This document shows positions 28,283-37,627 of a DNA stretch of 64,000 bases, piece by piece (position 1 is the first letter of the stretch; every line of letters starts with the position of its first letter). The DNA lies in the NCBI RefSeq assembly GCF_903903185.1, contig NZ_CAIUXT010000074.1, forward strand, positions 1-64,000. The letters run 5' to 3'. Source of the stretch: an uncultured Rhodoblastus sp. (GTDB taxonomy: Bacteria > Pseudomonadota > Alphaproteobacteria > Rhizobiales > Beijerinckiaceae). The notes beneath the pieces are model-generated. The model was not told the DNA's origin and did no database searches. It saw nothing but the letters and a program-made list of their open reading frames with translations. The position numbers were made by a program, and so were the translations under genes.

Positions 28283-29362
28283 ATGATTGCAGCGAGGGCG
28301 ACCATGGTCGAAACCGGGAACAGCCGCAAGCCGGACACAGCCTCGGCCGCGCCAGGCGTGAACCCGCCCTCGGCGCCCTCCGTCGCCAGGGCGCCCGCCG
28401 CCATCCTGACCATCGTCATTGCTTCGATTGTCGGGCTGTCGATGTGGTATCTGATGCGGCCGCAGCCGATCCTCATCCAGGGCGAGGTTGACGCGACCCG
28501 CATCGACATTGCCGGGCGGGTCAATGGCCGCGTCGGCAAACTTCCCGTGGCGCGCGGAGAGAATGTCGCCAAGGGCCAGCTGCTGGTCGAAATCGACAAT
28601 CCGGAATTGATGACCAAACTGCGCGCCGCGACGGCGGCGCTCGGCGTGGCGAAGGCCAATCTGGCCAATATCGAAGCCGGCGTGCGGCCGGAACAGATCG
28701 CCCAGAAAAAGGCCGCGACGGACATCGCCAACGCCAATCTGCTGCTGTCCGACAAGACCTACAAGCGCGTCAACGAACTCGCCGCCGGCGGCAACGCGCC
28801 GCTGCAACGTCTCGACGAGGCCAGCAACGCGCTTCAGGTCGCCCAGCGCAGCGCCGAACAGGCGAAACTGGCCCATGAGGAGGCCGTAGCCGGCGCCACC
28901 GCCGAACAGAAGGCGATTGCGCGGGCGAATGTCGCGCAGGCCGAGGCGTCGATCGATACGGTGCAGGCGCAGGTCGACGAACTCGTCGTGCGGGCGCCGA
29001 TCGCCGCGCAGGTCTATCAGGTCGGGGCCGAACTCGGAGAATTCGTTTCTCCGGGAGCGCCGCTCTTGTCCCTGGTCGATCTCAACGACGTCTATATCCG
29101 CTTCGATCTGCGCGAGGATCTGGTCCGGGGACTGAAGGTCGGCGACGAGATCGCGATGCAGGCGCCGGCCCTCAGCGACCGCGCCTTCAAGGCAAAGGTC
29201 AAGACCATCGCCGCGCGCGGCGAATATGCCGGCTGGCGCGCGACCCGCGCGACCGGCGATTTCGACCTCAGAACCTTCGAGGTGCGGCTCAGCCCCACGC
29301 CGGCCGTTCCCGAACTGCGGCCCGGAATGAGCGTCTACGCCGAAGCGCCCTCGCGCAAATGA
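28283..29362 (+). CDS. HlyD-family membrane fusion protein (first of pair)
   Basis: A 359-residue periplasmic adaptor with one N-terminal membrane anchor (AILTIVIASIVGLSMWYLM, about 40-58). The lipoyl-like halves (GRVNGRVGKLPVARGENVAKGQLL and VVRAPIAAQVYQVGAELGEF) enclose a long alanine-rich coiled coil of about 150 residues with the LANIEAGVRPEQI motif of YbhG/YhiI-type adaptors. The first ATG has AAGGATGG just upstream; a second ATG at 28304 with GAGGG is also possible. The stop overlaps the permease start by 4 bp. Together with the next two genes it should form an ABC-2 type exporter across both membranes. Confidence 0.86.
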   Translation: MIAARATMVETGNSRKPDTASAAPGVNPPSAPSVARAPAAILTIVIASIVGLSMWYLMRPQPILIQGEVDATRIDIAGRVNGRVGKLPVARGENVAKGQLLVEIDNPELMTKLRAATAALGVAKANLANIEAGVRPEQIAQKKAATDIANANLLLSDKTYKRVNELAAGGNAPLQRLDEASNALQVAQRSAEQAKLAHEEAVAGATAEQKAIARANVAQAEASIDTVQAQVDELVVRAPIAAQVYQVGAELGEFVSPGAPLLSLVDLNDVYIRFDLREDLVRGLKVGDEIAMQAPALSDRAFKAKVKTIAARGEYAGWRATRATGDFDLRTFEVRLSPTPAVPELRPGMSVYAEAPSRK

Positions 29363-31701
29363 AGCGGCCGCCCCGCCCCGGCCTCCTGCTCGTGATGGCG
29401 CGCGAAGCGCGCTGGATGCGCCGCGACAAGCATGCGCTGCTGCTGACGCTGGCCGTGCCGCTGCTGGCCTTCGCGCTGCTGGCCTATACGTTCAGCGGCG
29501 CCGTGATCCGCAATCTCGGCGTCGCCGTGGTGGACGCCGACCGCACGCCGACGTCGATCGAATATGTTCAGAAGATCGACTCCGCGCCCGGCGTCCAGGT
29601 GACTTTGCGCGCCGACGACCTGTCGGCCGCGATGGAGGCGGTGCGCAGCGGCGGCGCCCTTGCGGCAGTCTATATTCCCCGAAACTTCGAACGCGATCTG
29701 ATGGCCAGCCGCCGGCCGCAGATCGTCTCGTTCTACAACCGGCAATTCTTCACGCCCGGCAACAACGCGTCGAGCGCGATCTCCGGCGCCATCGGCGCGG
29801 CGACGGCGGCGCTGCCATCCTTTGCGCCGCCGCAAGGGGGCGGCGCTCGAATCGGCGCCATCGCAATCGAAAAATATGTTCTCACCAATCCGGAGCTAAA
29901 TTACGCCCAGTTCCTGCTTCGCGCGATCCTGCCGACCGTGCTGCACGTGATCGCGGCGATCGCCGGCGGTTACGCCGTCGGGTCCGAATTCGCCTCCCGC
30001 AGCATGGGGGCCTGGCTGCGCACGGCGGGCGGCAGCCCGCTTACGGCGCTGGTCGGCAAACTCGCGCCGCTGTTTGGCATTCTGGTTCTGATGATGGTGG
30101 TCGTCGCCGCGATCATCCACGGCGTGTTCGCCGTTCCATTCCGGGGCGACGCGATCCTCATGGGCGCGTCGGCCTGCCTGATGCTCATCTCCTATCTGGC
30201 GATGGGCGCCTTGTTCCAGCTGCTGGTCAGGAAGCTCGCGCTCGGCTTGAGCCTCACCGCCATCATTTGTTCGCCGGCTTTCGGCTTCGCCGGCATCGGC
30301 TTCCCGATCCTCGCGATGAACGGTTTCTCCAGGGCCTGGGGCGCGGCGCTGCCGCTGCGCTGGTACATGCAGGTGCTGTTCGATCAGGCGGTCCGGGGCT
30401 TGCCGGCCTCGGTATCGGTCGCGCCCTTCGCCATTCTCGGGGCGATCGCAACGATTCTGTTCGGGCTGGCGTGGCTGCGTCTCGCCGCCATTGCCGGTTC
30501 GCCCGCCAAGGCGGCGGCGCAGCCGGCGCGAGCGGTCGTAAAGGGCTACGGCGTCGCGAGCGCGATGATGGCGGAATTGCGCGCCGCGCTCAACGATTCC
30601 GGGGCGTTCGGCCTGATCGTGATCGCGCCCCTCGTCTATGGCGTCCTCTATCCGCAGCCCTATCTTGGACAATTGCTGCGCAACCTGCCCATCGCGGTCG
30701 TCGATCAGGACCAGACCGAAGTCAGCCGCCAACTCATCCAGGCGCTCGACAGCGACGAAGCGCTCAGCGTCGTCGCACGCGCCGGCGCCCTGGCCGAGGC
30801 GCAGGCGATCCTGGCGCGACGGGACGTCTTCGCCATCGTCGCCATTCCCAAGGGGACCGAACGCGACATTCTCAAGGGCGCCAGGGCGCGGGTGGCGGCC
30901 TATGTCGATTCCGCCTATTTCCTGCTCTACAATCGCACGCTTCAGGGAATTCTGGAGGCGACCGCCGCCGCCAACCGGGATTTATCGGCCGGCGCCGCCC
31001 GGGCCGACGGCAGCCTCGCCCGCGCGGCTCTCGTCAGGGCCTCGCCGGTCGAATTCGTGAACGAACCTTTGTTCAACCCGACGGGCGGCTATGCGAGCTA
31101 TGTCGTGCCGGCTGCGTTCATTCTGATCGTTCAGCAAACTTTGCTGATGGGGGCGGCGACGCTCGGCGCGGTCGGTTTCGAGCAAGGCGGCGCCGCGGCG
31201 CGACGGCGGCGCGGCGGTTTCCGGGCGATGCTCGGCCAGGCTTTCGCCCACGCCAGCCTCGCCCTGCCCGGCCTCTTGCTCTATCTGATCGTGCTGCCGC
31301 GGGTTTATGGATTTTCCACTCTGGGACGGCCGCTGGATATGCTCCTGTTCGCCGTTCCGTTCCTTTTGTCGGCGAGTTTCCTCGGACAATTCGTCAGCCT
31401 GGGGTTCAAGCGGCGCGAGCGGGCGGTTCTGGTGTTCATCGCCACGAGCCTGCCGCTGTTCTTCATGGTCGGCGTGGCCTGGCCGATCGAGGCCCTTCCG
31501 GAAACCTTGCGCGTTTTCAGCCGCGCCTTCCCGAGCACCTCGGCCATCGACGGACTGGTGCGCATCAACCAGATGGGCGCGACGCTGGAGGACGTCCGGC
31601 GCGACTGGATCAATCTCTGGATCCTGACCGGCGCCTACGCGGGCCTCGGCGCAGCCGCCGCATGGCTGATGAACCGGGCGGAGACCACAGATGCAGGCTA
31701 G
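29359..31701 (+). CDS. Double ABC-2 type transporter permease
   Basis: A 780-residue inner-membrane protein made of two tandem ABC-2 permease units. The first (1-385) and second (about 395-775) each have one N-terminal membrane helix, a large periplasmic loop with the same order of motifs (VAVVDADRTPTS and IAVVDQDQTEVS; LAAVYIPRNFERDL and AIVAIPKGTERDI) and then five membrane helices. Such fused permeases belong to the YhhJ/YbhR-YbhS group of drug or xenobiotic exporters. The usual partner ATPase is absent from both flanks, so the transporter must borrow one encoded elsewhere or work differently. The gene overlaps the following adaptor gene by 11 bp. Confidence 0.85.
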   Translation: MKRPPRPGLLLVMAREARWMRRDKHALLLTLAVPLLAFALLAYTFSGAVIRNLGVAVVDADRTPTSIEYVQKIDSAPGVQVTLRADDLSAAMEAVRSGGALAAVYIPRNFERDLMASRRPQIVSFYNRQFFTPGNNASSAISGAIGAATAALPSFAPPQGGGARIGAIAIEKYVLTNPELNYAQFLLRAILPTVLHVIAAIAGGYAVGSEFASRSMGAWLRTAGGSPLTALVGKLAPLFGILVLMMVVVAAIIHGVFAVPFRGDAILMGASACLMLISYLAMGALFQLLVRKLALGLSLTAIICSPAFGFAGIGFPILAMNGFSRAWGAALPLRWYMQVLFDQAVRGLPASVSVAPFAILGAIATILFGLAWLRLAAIAGSPAKAAAQPARAVVKGYGVASAMMAELRAALNDSGAFGLIVIAPLVYGVLYPQPYLGQLLRNLPIAVVDQDQTEVSRQLIQALDSDEALSVVARAGALAEAQAILARRDVFAIVAIPKGTERDILKGARARVAAYVDSAYFLLYNRTLQGILEATAAANRDLSAGAARADGSLARAALVRASPVEFVNEPLFNPTGGYASYVVPAAFILIVQQTLLMGAATLGAVGFEQGGAAARRRRGGFRAMLGQAFAHASLALPGLLLYLIVLPRVYGFSTLGRPLDMLLFAVPFLLSASFLGQFVSLGFKRRERAVLVFIATSLPLFFMVGVAWPIEALPETLRVFSRAFPSTSAIDGLVRINQMGATLEDVRRDWINLWILTGAYAGLGAAAAWLMNRAETTDAG

Positions 31702-32683
31702 AATCGCGCGTCGGCTCATTTTTTTGCTGGCCCTGCTGGCGGCGGGCGGCGGGCTCGCCTGGAACGCCCTGGAACGGCGGCGCGCCGGCGCGAACGCGTC
31801 CGAAATAATCGGCGTCGTGCGCGAGACGGAGATCCGCATCGCCGCCGAAAAAGGCGGGCGGCTCGGCTCCATCGCGGTCGCGCCGGGACAAGGAGTCCGG
31901 ACGGGCGATCTCCTCGCCGTCCTCGACAGCCCCGAACTGGCGGCTTCGGTGGAAGAGACGCGAGCGGCCGAGAAACAGGCGCGCGCCGACCGCGACAACG
32001 TCCTCGCCGGCGTGCGAAACGAGCAGATCGACACCGCCGAGCATAATGTGCGCATCGCCGAGGCGAATATCGGCCTCGGACGCAAGGAGTATGAGCGGAC
32101 GCGCGTCCTTGCCGGCAAGAATGTCGCAAGCCAGCAAAAGCTCGATGAGGCGACGGCGTCGCTGCGCCGGGCCGACGCCAGTCTCGAACAGGCGCAGGCG
32201 TTTTATCGCCAGCTGGTCGCCGGCGCGACGGCTGAGGAACGCGCAAAGGCCGAAGCCGAATTCGCCCTCGCCAGGGCGAAGACCGCCGACATCGAAGCGG
32301 TTTTTGCAAAAACCCGCGTCCTCTCCCCCGTGGACGGCGTCGTCGGGGTCCTTGTCGCGACGCCGGGCGAAGTCGTATCGCCGGGCCAGGCGATCATGAC
32401 GCTCAATGCGCCCGCGCGCCGATGGTTTTCCTTCACCGTGCGCGAGGATCGGCTCGGCGGCCTCGCCATCGGTTCGAAGACGACGGTCGCCGTTGCAGGC
32501 CACAGCGTGGCGGGCCGCGTCACGGAACTGCGCCCGCTTGGCGAGTTCGCGACCTGGCGCGCCGCGCGGGCGGTCGGCGACCATGACCTCAACAGTTTTC
32601 TGGTTCGCGTCGATCCGGAAACGCCGGACGATTCCATCGAACCCGGAATGACCGTCCGCCTCGCGCCCGCCGGATCACGTTAA
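31691..32683 (+). CDS. HlyD-family membrane fusion protein (second of pair)
   Basis: A 330-residue adaptor with an N-terminal membrane segment (LIFLLALLAAGGGLAWNAL). As in the first adaptor, two lipoyl halves (KGGRLGSIAVAPGQGVRTG and VLSPVDGVVGVLVATPGEVV) flank a coiled coil with the motif VLAGVRNEQID. It is only moderately similar to the first adaptor, so it is an old duplication rather than a recent repeat. Having an adaptor on each side of a double permease suggests a heteromeric adaptor assembly. No outer-membrane TolC-type gene is seen nearby. There is no obvious terminator after it. Confidence 0.85.
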   Translation: MQARIARRLIFLLALLAAGGGLAWNALERRRAGANASEIIGVVRETEIRIAAEKGGRLGSIAVAPGQGVRTGDLLAVLDSPELAASVEETRAAEKQARADRDNVLAGVRNEQIDTAEHNVRIAEANIGLGRKEYERTRVLAGKNVASQQKLDEATASLRRADASLEQAQAFYRQLVAGATAEERAKAEAEFALARAKTADIEAVFAKTRVLSPVDGVVGVLVATPGEVVSPGQAIMTLNAPARRWFSFTVREDRLGGLAIGSKTTVAVAGHSVAGRVTELRPLGEFATWRAARAVGDHDLNSFLVRVDPETPDDSIEPGMTVRLAPAGSR

Positions 32684-33279
32684 AGCCTGTTCGACGAATT
32701 GCGTCGCGAGGATTGTGGGAGCGCCTTTACGGCGAGGATCGAACCGATTGCGGCGCTCTCCCTCGCGACAATGAATATTGGCGGCTGCTTTGGCAGGTCA
32801 GCGGTTTCGTCCGCGCTGAAACCGCCGCATGCTTCTGCTTTTGTGTTGCGCCAAAGTCGCGGCCGCCGGGTTTTTTCCGCGAATGCGCCGCCGCCGGCTT
32901 GACGCTTGTCGCAAGCCGGCGGACCAGGCCGCAGAAGAAAGCGACGACAGGATTGGGGAGAATCGGTCATTCCGGATCGTTTCGACACAGCGCCGGGGAT
33001 TGATGCGAGGATTTGCTGTTCCGTTGCGTAACTCTTTAAATTCAGTTGGTTATAAAACTCTGCAAACGCTTCGAAATTCCGTCGAAGCCGGAGTCTATGC
33101 AGGCGACGATCCCGTTCTATCCATCAACGACTTATTTCAAAATGCGGAATTGCCAAAACTTCCTGCGCCTTTTTACCCGCACCGGACAGGTCAACTCTGC
33201 CCATAATTCCATTAAGTGCTTGTAGTTGCTTTATCATCGAGCCTAGCATGTCCTCCATTGTTTTCGAGGGAGACGCGCC
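32684..33279. other. Intergenic region upstream of the autotransporter
   Basis: 596 bases without a supported gene. The first half is GC-rich with short inverted repeats such as GCCGGCTTG / CAAGCCGGC near 32894-32920; the second half (33000-33260) is A/T-richer and would hold the autotransporter promoter. The small ORFs in the track here (32680..32988 minus, 32829..33206 plus) have unbiased composition and no family resemblance. Confidence 0.5.
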
Positions 33280-36200
33280 ATGAGACGTTCGTTGGCGCAT
33301 TTGTGGCTTTCAGCAGGCGTCGCATCGATGGCGACAGCGCTTTGCATTGAAGCGGCGTGGGCGGAATCCCTCAACGATGAGGCGGCGCTCGCGGCCGGCG
33401 GCATCGGCAAATACTATGACGACGCCGCAGTCTACGCCCGAGTGCTGAATGGGCAGCCAGCCGGCGGCGTCGCCGCCTATTTTGTCGACGGAAACGCCTT
33501 CTCGGACGTGGTTGCGCTAACAAACAAAATTGAGGACAAGAAAAACCCTGGCCCTGACTGCACCGGGACTTTGATCGATGCTCGAACGATCCTGACGGCG
33601 GCGCACTGCAAGTTCGACCCGGCGACCGACGTGATCGTCACCACGTCGAAGGGCGTCTCCCAGAAAGTCCTCGTAACAAGCGTCTACTCCCACACGGGCT
33701 ACCGCTCGGAGAGCGGGGCCGCCGACATCGCCTTGCTATCGCTCGCCAAGCCGGTGACCGGGATCACGCCCGCGACTTTGGTGACGTCGCTGGATTCGCC
33801 GCCGAGTTCAAAGTCGCTCGTCGGCAGACAGTTCGTCAGCGTCGGGTTTGGCATGATCGGCACGGGAACGAAGTCGCCCGGCAACAACACCGAATACTAC
33901 CGGCTCGCGACGACCGGGACGATTGGCGCCTACGCGCCCGGGAACACTTTTATAAAAGTGGCGACCTACAACCCCAATCCGCCGGAAACCTGCTCGAACA
34001 AGGTAGGCACGCCAGACTGTATATGGGGACATTCAGCCCAATATTATTTTGCAGCTCAGTTCCAGAATCTCAATTCCAACAATCCTGCTCCCACTCCAAA
34101 TCCAAATTATTTCGGTCGGACAAAAAGCTCAAAGCCGGGTTACTATACGTTCGAAGGCGCCGTCGCGGGCGGCGACAGCGGTGGCCCGCTTTTTGTCGTC
34201 ATCGATGGCCGTCTGGTCGAAATCGGCATCGTTGGAGGGGGAAGCAATCCAGTCGGTAAAGACGGCCAGTATGGCGACGTCAATCTCTGGACGCCGCTCA
34301 GCCGGTTCTCCAGGTGGCTGGCGCGCAACAACCCATTGCGCACCGTCACCGCCGTTGCTGGGTCCCACGACTGGAGCGATGCCGCCGCCTGGAAGGACAA
34401 CGCCACGGACCGTATCTATGGAAAGAAAGGCGTGGCGCCCGACAATACCGATTCGGCAAATGAAACGAACGTCGCCCGCTATTACAACGTCGAGTTGAGG
34501 AACGATGGGACCATCACACTCGACAGGAATGTGACCATCGACAAGCTGACCGTGTCCGGAATGGAATCGGTTTTGGTCCTGCAGACCGGAACCTCGCTGA
34601 CAACGGTGCTGAACACGAGCCTCTCGGCGGGAAAACTCAGTTTCACTGGCGGCGCCCTGGTGTCTCCGGAAGTCGGCGTCACCGGCGGCGTCGTGACCGG
34701 AAACGGGACGATCGTGGCGACGGGCGGCAATACCGGGGTTTGCCCCACCGGCGTCTGCAACACCGGCGGCGTATTCGCGCCCGTCGGCACGTTGAAGATC
34801 GAGGGCAATTATACCCAGGGTCCGAAGGGGACACTCTCGGTTGTCTTCGGTTCCGCCGGGCCGGACAAACTGGACGTGAGCGGGGATGTCACCCTGGGCG
34901 GCGCGCTGCAGGTCAAGCTTGGCCCGTTGACCAGTCCGGTCAAGAGCGGCGTGACCTCTACAATTGTGGATCCGAAATCGGTGACCGGGAACTTCTCTTC
35001 GGTCACAACCAACCTGTCGGAGTTCATCAGCGACAAGGTCTCCTATGAGCAGAAAGACGTAAAGCTGTCGTTGATTCGCAGCGCCAGCTACGCCTCCGTG
35101 GCCGACCGGAAAAATCAGAAAGACTTCGCCAACGGCCTGAGCGCCGGCCTCGCCACCGAAACCCTGACGCCGGACATGAACGGCATCCTCGGCAGGCTCG
35201 ACGGCGCCCAGACCGCCGACGAAGCCAGACATTTCTTCGATCAGGCGGACGCGGACGGGGGCGAGGAAGACGTCGTTGGCAACCAGCTGCTGGCGAACCT
35301 CGCGGCGAACCGCGTCGTCGGCGCCGCGCTCGACCGCCACCTCGAAGTGATGAGCGACGACGACGCGCTCGAAGCGCGCCGCGCGGCCGGTCTGCACGGT
35401 CTCAGCTTCGACTATGGCCGCGCCACCGGACTCGGACTGACCCCATCAGCCAGCGATCCCGCCCCCGGCGACGCCGCGCTCCCGGCGGCCAAAGGCCCGT
35501 CGCCGGCGCCGGCGCCCGGCGTCGGCGGATGGGCGCAGGCGATCGGCGGCTGGCAGAACCTCAGCGGCGACAACAACGCCTATGGCCTGTCGCAGACCCT
35601 CGGCGGGTTTGTCGGCGGCGTCGACATCAACCCGTTCGGCGGTTGGGACCCGAACTTCAAGGGCGGCGTCGCCTTCAGCTATCTGCATGGGTCGCTCGGC
35701 AGGGGCTCGGAAACCGGCTCGACCAACGCCTACAGCGGGTACGTCTATGCGACGCAGCCGTTCGGGCGGGCCTACGTCGAAGGGCGCGCGGGCTTCGGCA
35801 TGACGCAAATGTCGACGATCCGGCGAATCACCGCGCTCGGCCTCGATCGAACGGCTTATGGCTCCGCATCCGGAAACGACTGGTCGGCCGCGCTCGGCGC
35901 CGGCTATCGCTTCAGCCAGCACCTTTTCAACATCGAGCCCTCGCTTCATGTCGCCTGGGATCAGGTCGGGCGCCGCGCCTATACCGAAACCGGCGCCGGC
36001 GCCCTGAACCTCGCGATCGAAAACAATATGCTCAACGCCCTGCAGTTTTCCGCCGGACTGCGGATCAACGCCAATTTCGCCCTCGGCAACGGACTCGCGG
36101 CCCAACCGGAACTGCGCGTCCGCTATGCCTACGACGCGCTCAATCTCGTCCCGGCCACCACGGCAAGCCTGGTGGGCATGCCGGGCATCCCATTCACGTT

Positions 36201-36357
36201 CGAAGGGGTGAACGTCGGACGCAGCGCCGCCGTGCTCGGCGCCAGCCTGACCGTCGTCCGCCGCAACTCCGTGGCCGTTTTCGCCGACTATAATGCGGAG
36301 TTGCGCCAGCACGAGACCGCGCAGGTTGTCATGGGCGGCGTGCGGATCGTCTGGTGA
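33280..36357 (+). CDS. Autotransporter with N-terminal trypsin-like protease domain
   Basis: A 1025-residue type V secreted protein. Signal peptide 1-28 ends AAWA. The passenger starts with a chymotrypsin-fold protease: His109 (LTAAHCKF), Asp149 (GAADIALLSL) and Ser300 (AGGDSGGPLF), a complete triad with paired cysteines. A beta-helix-like repeat region follows (about 390-560, GTLKIEGNYTQG), then a linker and the outer-membrane beta-barrel from about 760 to the C-terminal GGVRIVW, which ends in the required aromatic residue. GAGGGAG precedes the ATG by 7 nt. The protease should therefore be displayed on or released from the surface. Bases 33940-34140 are distinctly A/T-richer and encode an Asn/Pro-rich loop, which may be a recent insertion in the protease domain. 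Confidence 0.87.
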   Translation: MRRSLAHLWLSAGVASMATALCIEAAWAESLNDEAALAAGGIGKYYDDAAVYARVLNGQPAGGVAAYFVDGNAFSDVVALTNKIEDKKNPGPDCTGTLIDARTILTAAHCKFDPATDVIVTTSKGVSQKVLVTSVYSHTGYRSESGAADIALLSLAKPVTGITPATLVTSLDSPPSSKSLVGRQFVSVGFGMIGTGTKSPGNNTEYYRLATTGTIGAYAPGNTFIKVATYNPNPPETCSNKVGTPDCIWGHSAQYYFAAQFQNLNSNNPAPTPNPNYFGRTKSSKPGYYTFEGAVAGGDSGGPLFVVIDGRLVEIGIVGGGSNPVGKDGQYGDVNLWTPLSRFSRWLARNNPLRTVTAVAGSHDWSDAAAWKDNATDRIYGKKGVAPDNTDSANETNVARYYNVELRNDGTITLDRNVTIDKLTVSGMESVLVLQTGTSLTTVLNTSLSAGKLSFTGGALVSPEVGVTGGVVTGNGTIVATGGNTGVCPTGVCNTGGVFAPVGTLKIEGNYTQGPKGTLSVVFGSAGPDKLDVSGDVTLGGALQVKLGPLTSPVKSGVTSTIVDPKSVTGNFSSVTTNLSEFISDKVSYEQKDVKLSLIRSASYASVADRKNQKDFANGLSAGLATETLTPDMNGILGRLDGAQTADEARHFFDQADADGGEEDVVGNQLLANLAANRVVGAALDRHLEVMSDDDALEARRAAGLHGLSFDYGRATGLGLTPSASDPAPGDAALPAAKGPSPAPAPGVGGWAQAIGGWQNLSGDNNAYGLSQTLGGFVGGVDINPFGGWDPNFKGGVAFSYLHGSLGRGSETGSTNAYSGYVYATQPFGRAYVEGRAGFGMTQMSTIRRITALGLDRTAYGSASGNDWSAALGAGYRFSQHLFNIEPSLHVAWDQVGRRAYTETGAGALNLAIENNMLNALQFSAGLRINANFALGNGLAAQPELRVRYAYDALNLVPATTASLVGMPGIPFTFEGVNVGRSAAVLGASLTVVRRNSVAVFADYNAELRQHETAQVVMGGVRIVW

Positions 36358-36469
36358 ACCGCCATCGCGGAACCGCGGCGTGAAACGCAAAACGTCGCCG
36401 CCAACCGTTCGCCATCATATTCCCGATCGTCGCACCCGCGCGAATTGCGGCCGCGCGTCGAGATCGGGT

Positions 36470-37588
36470 TCAAAGATCTGTTGCTCCGCCCGCCTCGGGT
36501 TGCGGACCGGAGGGCTTCGATTCGTCGGCGTCGAGCCAGGTTGAAATCAGCTCCCAGGTCACGGCGAGGACGATCGGGCCCAGAAAGAGCCCGGTGACGC
36601 CGTAGGAGAGCGTCCCGCCGATGACGCCGAACAGGATGACGATCAGCGGGGTCGAGATCCCTCGAGTCATGACCAGCGGTTTTAGAATATTGTCGATGAC
36701 ATTGACCGGGAGCATGTAGAGCGTGAACAGCAATGCCGATTTTGTGTCCAACGCCATCCACGCCCAGCCCATCACCGGGAGTATGATCACCGCCCCCCCG
36801 ATCTGCACGATCCCCAGCACCAGCACCGCCGTGGTCAGCAACGTCGCGCCGGGAACGCCGGCTACCGTGAACCCGATGCCGGCGAGTGTCGCCTGCAACG
36901 CGGATACGCCGACCACACCGCGCGCGACGGTGCGGATCGTGGCGCCGGTCATGCTGACGAATTTGTCGCCCCGCTCGGGCGAGAGCCGCCGGGCGACCGA
37001 CCGGACCGATTCCACCATTTTGGGCGCCGGCGCGAACAAGAACCCGGCAACGCAGATGGCGGCGAACAGCCGCAGCGCGCCGGCCCCCGCGCCGGCGGCG
37101 ATGGCGAGCAGTCCCGACGCGGCCGAATGCAGCTGCGGAGCGACCTTCGCCGCCGCCGCCTTCAGGTTGGTCGACGCCAGCATCCAGAATTCATAGAGCG
37201 GCCCGCCGATCAGCGGCCATGACTTGATCTCGGCCGGCGGCGGCGAAAAGATTTTGGGATCGACCCAGTCCGAAAGCAGCCGAAGCGAATCGACCAGCCC
37301 CCCGATCAGCCACAACGCCGGCCCGACGACAACCACGAGGCAAATGAAGGTCAGCAGGGCGGCGGCCAACTTCCTGCGTCCTCCGAGCGCGGAGGCGAGC
37401 CTTTCATAGGCGGGATAAAGCGCGACGGCGAGAATCACGCTCCAGGCGACGATCGTCAGAAAGGGCTGAACCAGCGTGAACGACCAATAGGCGAAGGCGC
37501 CGATGGCGCAAAACCTGAGAATCCAGTCGATGGAGACGGGTGGAGCGCTTTTCGACGCGCTATCCCGACGATTGGCTTGATAAGACAT
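36470..37588 (-). CDS. AI-2E family (UPF0118/PerM) membrane transporter
   Basis: A 372-residue polytopic membrane protein with about eight predicted helices. The pattern of two N-terminal helices (AYWSFTLVQPFLTIVAWSVI, FICLVVVVGPALWLIGG), an amphipathic middle and the C-terminal segment DNILKPLVMTRGI ... GLFLGPIVLAV matches the AI-2E transporter family. Members export or take up diverse small molecules or act as Na+/H+ antiporters, and the autoinducer role is known for only a few. The true ATG is 7 codons inside the ORF-track start, which is a TTG. It converges with the autotransporter gene; no clear terminator lies in the 112 bp between them. Confidence 0.87.
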   Translation of the reverse strand: MSYQANRRDSASKSAPPVSIDWILRFCAIGAFAYWSFTLVQPFLTIVAWSVILAVALYPAYERLASALGGRRKLAAALLTFICLVVVVGPALWLIGGLVDSLRLLSDWVDPKIFSPPPAEIKSWPLIGGPLYEFWMLASTNLKAAAAKVAPQLHSAASGLLAIAAGAGAGALRLFAAICVAGFLFAPAPKMVESVRSVARRLSPERGDKFVSMTGATIRTVARGVVGVSALQATLAGIGFTVAGVPGATLLTTAVLVLGIVQIGGAVIILPVMGWAWMALDTKSALLFTLYMLPVNVIDNILKPLVMTRGISTPLIVILFGVIGGTLSYGVTGLFLGPIVLAVTWELISTWLDADESKPSGPQPEAGGATDL

Positions 37589-37627
37589 GCGCGCCCCCGA
37601 AACCCGCAAAAGATGAGCTTAACAAGC

